Assembly: GCA_905196835.1 (NCBI GenBank)
Contig: CAJJWN010000065.1
Coordinates: forward strand, 1 to 12,096
Length of the DNA: 12,096 nt
Direction: 5' to 3'
Source: an uncultured Prevotella sp.
GTDB lineage: Bacteria; Bacteroidota; Bacteroidia; Bacteroidales; Bacteroidaceae
Each line of letters begins with the position of its first letter. Positions within the stretch are counted from its first letter, which is position 1. Shown here piece after piece: positions 7,135 through 12,096 of the stretch. Made by a program: the position numbers and the translations under genes. Below the pieces are notes generated by a model, which worked only from the letters and a program-made list of their open reading frames with translations, searched no databases and had not been told where the DNA came from.

Positions 7135-9246
7135 ATGATTGGTAGTGCAATACTATTGAGTAACTTTATTGAAGGGAATATGAAGCAATTCATAATCCCT
7201 GTATATCAGCGAAATTATGATTGGCTGATAGATAACTGTGAACAGTTGTTTAACGACTTGGTGAAATTAAGCAAGCAACATAAGCAAACTCATTTCTTCG
7301 GTTCAATTGTTACAGCTTCGGCTGATGCTTATGGACGAAATAGGTTAGTGATAGATGGGCAGCAGCGTATAACGACCATATCTCTTTTGTTGCTGGCAGG
7401 TATAAAGGCAGTAAAAGATGGGAAATTATTAGTCAGCAATGAAGCCAGACTGAATGAAGCATACGAAATGTTCCTGCTTGCTAAATTTAGTAGTGCAGAT
7501 AGGAAAATCAAACTCGTTCCTATTGAAAGTGACCGAATAGCCTATGACCTGATTTTTGATAATGCAGAGGATAAATTCATTGCCGAATCCAAGGTTACAC
7601 GCAACTTCATGTATTTCTATGGCTTATTGACTAAAACTCCGCAAGAATTTTCGTTTGATGATTTATTGAACACCATAGAACGTTTGCAGATTATCACGAT
7701 AGAGCTTGACAATAACGACGATGCGCAACTGATATTTGAGAGTCTTAACTCGACCGGACTTGCACTTACCGAAGCTGACAAAATACGCAATTATCTTTTG
7801 ATGTCGCTTTCGCCTGAAGAACAGCAACAATGTTTTAAGGATTATTGGCAAAAGATTGAACAGGCCACAGACAACGAGCCTACAATGTTCTTGCGTGATT
7901 ATCTTACCATAAGACAGCAGCGGCAACGCCATGTCAGACTTCCATATATGTATCAAGAGTGGAAAAAATACATGGAGGTGAAAGACAGGAAAGAAGAGCT
8001 TGCACAAATGCTTGATTATGCCAAATATTATCGGCAAGTAACAAAGAGCCAACTTTCCACACCACGTCTTTCAAAGAAAATGAGCCATATCTGCAACATA
8101 GACACCGATGTGGTAAATGTATTCTTTATGCAATTCTTGAAGTATGCCGATGAAAATGGTCTTCAAGAGGATGAAGTTTATAAGGCTATTGACTTGGTTG
8201 AAAATTATATGGCTCGCCGTATCGTGTGCAATATGCCGGGTAACGCATTGACACAAGTGTTCTGTGCATTGCATAAGGACGTGCTGAGAAGTATTGACGA
8301 ATACAGGGCAGCAGACATTCCTTTGTCTGCAAGTTATTCTGATATACTTGCATATCATATATTGCGCCGTGATGGTAATTATCTCCTACCGAGAGATACG
8401 CAATTCATAGAAGCAATTAAAACACGTGATGCTTATCACATGATGAAGCCATTTCAGATATTTCTTTTTGAACGCCTTGAGAATGCTATTCCTGGGGAAT
8501 ATAACGATGTAGCAAGCGATATGAAAAATAAAACGGCCACACTGGAACATATCATGCCGCAAACCCTTAACGCCGATTGGAAAGCCATGCTTGGCAGCAA
8601 CTATGAGGAGATAAAGGAAAAATATTTGCATACATTTGCCAATCTCACCTTAACTGGTATCAATAGCGAATTAAGCAATAACTCTTTCGATGTAAAACGA
8701 GATGGTAAAGTGATAGACGGGGAGTCTTTCCCCGGATATAAGGATTCAAAATATCGTCTTACACGTAGTGTTATGGCTTGTTCAAAGTGGACACCTGTTG
8801 AAATGGAGCAAAGGGGAAAAGAAATAGTTGACACCTTCTTAAAACTATATCCTTTACCTCATACATCATTTACACCTTTACCGAAGCCTGTAGATGAAGT
8901 ATCATTAGAAGATGAAACATTTTCACCAACAAACAGACAATTAAAAGGATTCAGATTGTTTGGTCAGGAACATGCAGAAACTATTTGGAAAAACATGATG
9001 TTAAAAATCATATCCATAGTTTCTGAACGTTATCCTGACATTGTGGATGCCCTTTTCGATGCAGGAAGTTATTTTTGGTCATCTAAAAAAGCCGATTTAC
9101 ATTATTGCACGATGATTGCACCAGATAAGTATGTGTGGACATCATTGGACAATAAGGGTAAGTTAAATTGTTTGCGGTATCTCTTTGATAAATGCGATAT
9201 TGCAGAATCGGAATTGATTCTGATATTAGACGCAATAAAGGATTAA
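7135..9246 (+). CDS. DUF262-DUF1524 protein, GmrSD-like candidate nuclease
   Basis: The 703-residue protein has the DUF262 domain at its N-terminus: IPVYQRNYDW (21-30), FFGSIV (54-59) and VIDGQQRITT (72-81), where the DGQQR motif defines the ParB/Srx-like nucleotide-handling site of GmrS. FESLNSTGLALTEADKIRNY (201-220) is a further family signature. The DUF1524 HNH-like nuclease follows, with LEHIMPQ (470-476) giving the key His, FANLTLTG (501-508) and an NNSF patch at 515-518. GmrSD proteins are NTP-dependent type IV enzymes that cut DNA with modified cytosines, and fused single-chain forms are common. Residues ~595-703 form an extra C-terminal domain I cannot name with certainty; the DNA there is more AT-rich. 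Six bases separate it from hsdM. Whether it acts with the type I complex or alone is unknown. Confidence 0.88.
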   Translation: MIGSAILLSNFIEGNMKQFIIPVYQRNYDWLIDNCEQLFNDLVKLSKQHKQTHFFGSIVTASADAYGRNRLVIDGQQRITTISLLLLAGIKAVKDGKLLVSNEARLNEAYEMFLLAKFSSADRKIKLVPIESDRIAYDLIFDNAEDKFIAESKVTRNFMYFYGLLTKTPQEFSFDDLLNTIERLQIITIELDNNDDAQLIFESLNSTGLALTEADKIRNYLLMSLSPEEQQQCFKDYWQKIEQATDNEPTMFLRDYLTIRQQRQRHVRLPYMYQEWKKYMEVKDRKEELAQMLDYAKYYRQVTKSQLSTPRLSKKMSHICNIDTDVVNVFFMQFLKYADENGLQEDEVYKAIDLVENYMARRIVCNMPGNALTQVFCALHKDVLRSIDEYRAADIPLSASYSDILAYHILRRDGNYLLPRDTQFIEAIKTRDAYHMMKPFQIFLFERLENAIPGEYNDVASDMKNKTATLEHIMPQTLNADWKAMLGSNYEEIKEKYLHTFANLTLTGINSELSNNSFDVKRDGKVIDGESFPGYKDSKYRLTRSVMACSKWTPVEMEQRGKEIVDTFLKLYPLPHTSFTPLPKPVDEVSLEDETFSPTNRQLKGFRLFGQEHAETIWKNMMLKIISIVSERYPDIVDALFDAGSYFWSSKKADLHYCTMIAPDKYVWTSLDNKGKLNCLRYLFDKCDIAESELILILDAIKD

Positions 9247-9310
9247 AGATACAGTGAAGCTATTTGAAATAAGGATATTACGGCAAGATTCATAAGATTA
9301 ATATTTAATT

Positions 9311-10363
9311 ATGGCAAACGATAAAGAGCTTGAAATCACGGTTGACTATAACGAATTACTGCAACGCGCTGTTGCAGTTTTAGAAAGGACAAGAATTTCC
9401 ATAGCACGCAGTATTTCCGATAACATTAGCAATGCGCATTGGGAAATCGGCAGACTGTTACAAGAAAAGAAGTTAGATTCAAAGCATGGAGCTGGTGTGG
9501 TACAGCGGTTGTCAATCGACTTAAAACAGCGTTATCCCAAAATGGGATTGTCACCTCGCAGTTTATGGCTGATGAAGAAGTTTTATTGCAGGTTTTGTAA
9601 CTCATCGTTAAAACTGCAACACGCTGTTGCAGTTTTGCCGTGGGGACACACTGCTGAACTCATGGCTAATAAATGGACAAAGGACAACGATGACGCTATA
9701 CTTTATTATGCCGTTGAAACCGTAACAAAGGGCTGGAATCGTGATATTTTAGTTAATGCCATAAATCTTCATATGTATGAACAATCGTGCCTGCCTGTTG
9801 AAAAAGACAATAATTTTGCCACAACCCTGCCTGTACCGGTTGCCGCATATGCCAACGAAGTCATCAAAAGCACATACAATCTTGGCTTTTTGGGTGTAAC
9901 AGAGCCAGTGTTAGAATTGGACTTGGAACACCGACTTGTAGAAAAAATAAAACTATTTCTACTCGAACTCGGAAAAGGTTTCACCTATATTGGTAATCAA
10001 TATCCAATTGAATACAAAGGTAGGAGTGGCATTGTAGATTTACTCTTTTTCCATAGAGGACTTAGAAGTCTGATAGCCATTGAACTAAAAGCAGGAAGAT
10101 ACAAACCTGAATATGCGGGGAAAATGAATTATTATCTTTCCATTCTTGACAGGACAGAACGCGGCGAGGGGGAGAACCCCTCCATCGGCATCATTCTTTG
10201 TGCAGAAAAGAATCATGTGGATGTGGAATTGTCACTTGATGGAATGGATAAACCTATTGGCGTTGCTGACTATCGGCTGATTATTCCGCAAGAAGACTTG
10301 AAGCAGGTAATACAAGATGAAATTCAAGCATACGATGACGAAAAGCAGAAAGGGAATGAGTAA
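9311..10363 (+). CDS. DUF1016 / YhcG-family PDDEXK nuclease
   Basis: The 350-residue protein has the two-part architecture of the YhcG family. The N-terminal DUF1016_N domain covers about residues 10-155, with NAHWEIGRLL (41-50), LSPRSLWLMKKFY (80-92) and AVLPWGHTAELM (107-118). The C-terminal PDDEXK domain covers about 180-340, with Asp243 in GIVDLLFFHR and Glu258-x-Lys260 in AIELKAGRYKPEYAGKMNYY. The active-site residues are intact. Members are often found inside type I restriction operons, but their job there is not settled; anti-phage nuclease or mobile-element activity have been suggested. The ATG at 9311 follows a 64-base gap without a convincing promoter. Two copies of a palindromic 24-base sequence lie in the coding region, and both encode LQxAVAVL (residues 17-24 and 102-109). 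Confidence 0.9.
   Translation: MANDKELEITVDYNELLQRAVAVLERTRISIARSISDNISNAHWEIGRLLQEKKLDSKHGAGVVQRLSIDLKQRYPKMGLSPRSLWLMKKFYCRFCNSSLKLQHAVAVLPWGHTAELMANKWTKDNDDAILYYAVETVTKGWNRDILVNAINLHMYEQSCLPVEKDNNFATTLPVPVAAYANEVIKSTYNLGFLGVTEPVLELDLEHRLVEKIKLFLLELGKGFTYIGNQYPIEYKGRSGIVDLLFFHRGLRSLIAIELKAGRYKPEYAGKMNYYLSILDRTERGEGENPSIGIILCAEKNHVDVELSLDGMDKPIGVADYRLIIPQEDLKQVIQDEIQAYDDEKQKGNE
9358..9381 (+). repeat. Palindromic 24-bp repeat inside the YhcG-family gene, copy 1
   Basis: This copy differs from copy 2 (9613-9636) at one base only: G at 9366 against A at 9621. Within it, ACTGCAAC at 9358-9365 and GTTGCAGT at 9371-9378 form a perfect 8-bp inverted repeat around GCGCT. It encodes part of LQRAVAVL near the N-terminus of the protein. 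Confidence 0.8.
9610..9636 (+). repeat. Palindromic repeat inside the YhcG-family gene, copy 2
   Basis: Arms at 9610-9620 (AAAACTGCAAC) and 9626-9636 (GTTGCAGTTTT) are perfect 11-bp reverse complements around ACGCT. The 24 bases at 9613-9636 repeat copy 1 in direct orientation with one mismatch, 255 bases away. It encodes LQHAVAVL just before the conserved PWGH of the family. Confidence 0.8.
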
Positions 10364-10418
10364 CTGGTCGCAAATTGAGACTGGTTCGAATGGAATGTAT
10401 CAACAAAATTAAAGAGTA

Positions 10419-11483
10419 ATGATTATGGCAGATAATAAGGATAAGAAAGTCCTTAATGTTCCGGCTTTGCGATTCCCGGAGTTTAGTGGGGAGTGGGATG
10501 AATATGCTATTGGCGAGATTTTGTCTATTGGAAATGGTCGTGATTATAAGCACCTACATAATGGAGACATTCCTGTATTTGGAACAGGTGGATATATGAC
10601 CTCAGTAGATGATTTTCTTTATGATGGAGAGTCTGTATTTGTTGGTCGCAAAGGGACTATCAATAAGCCATTATATTACAACGGGAAGTTTTGGACTGTT
10701 GATACCTTATTTTATACTTATAATTTTACCGATGTACTTCCTAAATTTGTATATTGCTTATTCCAAACAATAAACTGGTTAAAATATAATGAAGCATCAG
10801 GTGTTCCCAGTTTATCAAAAGCAACTATTGAAAAAATCAAAGTTCGTATTCCATCAATGGATGAGCAGGACAAATTGTCAAATCTATTATTCTTGCTCGA
10901 CAAACGTATAGAAGTACAGAACAAAATCATTGAGAAACTGGAAACCCTAATTAAGGGGATTATCGAAACTGTCATTTCTTTGCAAAAGCCTAATACATTT
11001 ATAAAAGATTGCCTTGAATGTAATTCATCCATATTGCAAGAAAGCCAAGTTGCAGAATATGGCGCTTCCCCTGTCTATGGAGCAACTGGTATAACAGGCT
11101 ATACAGAAGCAGCAGATGTAAACGGTGAATCCATTTTGATAATCAAAGATGGTTCTGGGGTTGGTACGGTTAAGTATGTGACTGGAGAATACAGCTACAT
11201 CGGAACTCTCAACCGCCTAATAGCAAAAGATGGCTATTATTTAAAATACATATACTTCGCCTTGCAAGGATTTAGTTTTGAACCATATAAAACAGGAATG
11301 GCTATACCACACATCTATTTTAAAGATTATGGTAAAGCAAAAATCTTTTGTCCGACCATAGAGAAGCAATCTGCTATTGCCCAAAAACTTTCTTCTACTG
11401 AAGATAAAGTGTCAGATGAGAAGCAAATCTTATTTTACTACCAAGTACAGAAATCTTATTTGTTATCGCAAATGCTTATATAA
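10419..11483 (+). CDS. hsdS: Type I restriction-modification, S (specificity) subunit HsdS, expressed copy
   Basis: HsdS reads the two half-sites of a bipartite DNA target and holds two HsdM copies. The 354 residues show the usual two-fold plan. Target-recognition domain 1 spans about residues 15-145, opening with the family motif PALRFPEFSGEW and closing with SLSKATIEKIKVRIP before MDEQDKLS. A central helical spacer covers ~147-188, with RIEVQNKIIEKLETLIKGI. Target-recognition domain 2 spans ~190-312, and a C-terminal helix (~313-354) ends QKSYLLSQMLI. Start is ATG 10419, or ATG 10425 in the same frame with two fewer residues. The gene is the last of the operon, 55 bases after the YhcG gene, and its 3' end overlaps the opposite-strand half-gene by eight bases. 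Bases 10950-10960 in the spacer match, inverted, 12020-12030 in that half-gene, so the C-terminal half may be exchangeable. Confidence 0.95.
   Translation: MIMADNKDKKVLNVPALRFPEFSGEWDEYAIGEILSIGNGRDYKHLHNGDIPVFGTGGYMTSVDDFLYDGESVFVGRKGTINKPLYYNGKFWTVDTLFYTYNFTDVLPKFVYCLFQTINWLKYNEASGVPSLSKATIEKIKVRIPSMDEQDKLSNLLFLLDKRIEVQNKIIEKLETLIKGIIETVISLQKPNTFIKDCLECNSSILQESQVAEYGASPVYGATGITGYTEAADVNGESILIIKDGSGVGTVKYVTGEYSYIGTLNRLIAKDGYYLKYIYFALQGFSFEPYKTGMAIPHIYFKDYGKAKIFCPTIEKQSAIAQKLSSTEDKVSDEKQILFYYQVQKSYLLSQMLI
10950..10960 (+). repeat. Inverted repeat in the hsdS central spacer (candidate inversion site, left)
   Basis: ATTAAGGGGAT encodes Ile178-Lys-Gly-Ile of the expressed HsdS. The exact reverse complement is at 12020-12030 in the silent half-gene, in the same codon phase. 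A reciprocal exchange here would invert about 1.08 kb (10950-12030) and keep the reading frame. Flanking bases differ between the two copies, so the site is short and could instead reflect shared coding sequence. Confidence 0.5.
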
Positions 11484-11489
11484 ACATTT
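11470..11489. repeat. Near-perfect palindrome at the overlapping stop codons of the two hsdS genes
   Basis: The two 10-base halves (11470-11479 and 11480-11489) are reverse complements except for one pair. The forward gene ends with codons for MLI-stop and the reverse gene with MFI-stop, so both stops lie in the TTATATAA core. The symmetry follows from two homologous 3' ends meeting tail-to-tail. There is no loop, so it is a poor terminator. Confidence 0.6.
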
Positions 11490-12051
11490 TAGATAAAAGA
11501 TATTGCCTTTGTTTATTAAGTATGAGTGCCAAAGATTGCTCATTCGACAATTTGTAAGCTAAATTTTCAAACACTAAAGCAATAGTTTTAAGAGTATTCT
11601 CATCTGGCAATACGCAACTATATGGCTGAATTTCGGTAATATAATGTCGTTTATGTTCTTCCGTAGAGAGTTCGAGCGATTTCAAATACTCATATGTGTA
11701 TCTAAGGATAAATTTATTGTTTGCGGTGAGTATTTTAATCGCAGATGACTTTACTTTGAATGGAAATGATACATATTTACAGTCCAAGGTAAAATCATCA
11801 ATTATAATGCAATCGCCTTTATCATAGATGCCGTCTGTTTCTGTTGTATAGCCAAGTATAAAAGCCTTATTAGCTGTTAATACAGGAATGAAAGTGTCAT
11901 CGTTGCTATATTCTGCACTTGATACAATGTATCGTTGCGGTTGTTCAAAAGAAAGTATATCACCGATAGTTGAATTAAAGCCAAAATCCTTTCGGAGTTG
12001 CTTAAAAACTTTATGTCTTATCCCCTTAATATAACTATGAAAATCCTTAAT
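11476..12051 (-). CDS. Silent hsdS C-terminal half (alternative target-recognition domain 2), no start codon
   Basis: The reverse-strand frame is open from 12051 (just after a TGA at 12052-12054) to the TAA at 11476, 191 codons. It aligns in layout with the second half of HsdS: a short spacer remnant with SYIKGI, then a recognition domain (GFNSTIGDILSFEQPQRYI, then IPVLTANKAFILGYTTETD, KGDCIIIDDFTLDCKYV and FPFKVKSSAIKIL), and a C-terminal helix ending KQRQYLLSKMFI. The recognition domain is unlike that of the expressed gene, while the last residues are similar. There is no ATG or GTG in frame before the domain; a TTG at 11787 would cut the domain in half, so I do not accept it as the start. 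No first recognition domain and no promoter are visible. It is best read as a storage cassette that becomes expressed when inverted onto the hsdS front half; a decayed gene fragment is the alternative. Confidence 0.8.
   Translation of the reverse strand: MKDFHSYIKGIRHKVFKQLRKDFGFNSTIGDILSFEQPQRYIVSSAEYSNDDTFIPVLTANKAFILGYTTETDGIYDKGDCIIIDDFTLDCKYVSFPFKVKSSAIKILTANNKFILRYTYEYLKSLELSTEEHKRHYITEIQPYSCVLPDENTLKTIALVFENLAYKLSNEQSLALILNKQRQYLLSKMFI
12020..12030 (-). repeat. Inverted repeat in the silent hsdS half (candidate inversion site, right)
   Basis: On the reverse strand this reads ATTAAGGGGAT and encodes Ile-Lys-Gly-Ile, codons 8-11 of the silent open frame. It is the partner of 10950-10960. 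After inversion the expressed protein would keep residues 1-181 of HsdS and continue with RHKVFKQL of the cassette, for a total of about 361 residues, a normal HsdS length. Confidence 0.5.
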
Positions 12052-12096
12052 TCAGGCGATGTGCGATACTTTGATTGAACGAGAAACGCAGCAAGT
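12052..12096. other. Right edge, no supportable gene
   Basis: The 45 bases beyond the silent cassette hold a reverse-strand TGA at 12052-12054 in the cassette frame and short frames running off the edge, including a forward ATG at 12059. They are too short to call. Further hsdS cassettes or a recombinase gene could follow outside the window. Confidence 0.4.

Noticed and set aside
9247..9310. A separate promoter in front of the YhcG-family gene
   Set aside because: TTTG at 9263-9266 is present, but the sequence about 20 bases on (TAAGATTA) departs from TAnnTTTG at two of the conserved positions, so support is too weak.
10364..10418. Internal promoter or terminator before hsdS
   Set aside because: The 55 bases show only two short ACTGGT-like repeats, no TAnnTTTG and no stable hairpin with a T run.
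11476..11787. A 103-residue gene starting at TTG 11787
   Set aside because: The frame stays open upstream to 12051 and encodes recognisable HsdS recognition-domain sequence there, so a start at 11787 would bisect a domain.
1..12096. CRISPR array, tRNA or rRNA gene
   Set aside because: No regularly spaced repeats and no tRNA-like cloverleaf or conserved rRNA segment were seen in the non-coding stretches, which are all short.

Overview
The window reads as an accessory defence island from a Bacteroidales bacterium (Bacteroides, Parabacteroides or a relative). Three things suggest this. A promoter-like element in front of the regulator gene fits the Bacteroidetes TTG / TAnnTTTG pattern. Strong Shine-Dalgarno sequences are largely absent. 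The specificity gene is arranged tail-to-tail with a silent half-gene, as in phase-variable type I systems of gut Bacteroidales. The genus itself cannot be decided from the sequence.

Layout: (a) positions 2-787 hold the 3' part of a tyrosine recombinase gene that enters from the left edge. (b) Positions 788-998 are non-coding, with a cluster of G-run/C-run hairpins and then a promoter overlapped by a 10-bp inverted repeat. (c) From 999 to 11483 there is one co-directional, tightly packed gene set: an XRE-type regulator, hsdR, a papain/C39-like cysteine peptidase, a T5orf172-type GIY-YIG protein, hsdM, a DUF262-DUF1524 (GmrSD-like) protein, a DUF1016/YhcG-type PDDEXK nuclease and hsdS. Most gaps are under 25 bases; only the two flanking the YhcG gene reach 55-64 bases. 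(d) From 12051 back to 11476, on the opposite strand, lies a second C-terminal hsdS half that has no start codon and no first target-recognition domain.

How the genes fit together: hsdR, hsdM and hsdS make a complete type I restriction-modification system of the HsdR ~940 aa, HsdM ~520 aa class. All diagnostic motifs are intact. Two extra modules interrupt it. The peptidase and GIY-YIG genes sit between hsdR and hsdM and are visibly richer in A+T than hsdR and hsdM. The DUF262 and YhcG genes sit between hsdM and hsdS. The operon would therefore supply classical restriction plus a possible modified-DNA nuclease, a PDDEXK nuclease, and an uncharacterised protease/nuclease pair.

The most notable observations are two. 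First, the active hsdS and the silent half share an 11-bp inverted repeat in the same reading frame, at the codons for Ile-Lys-Gly-Ile between the two recognition domains. Inversion there would swap the second recognition domain in frame and change DNA specificity. Second, an apparently intact cysteine protease is coupled to a GIY-YIG domain protein inside the operon, a combination I do not recognise as a described system.
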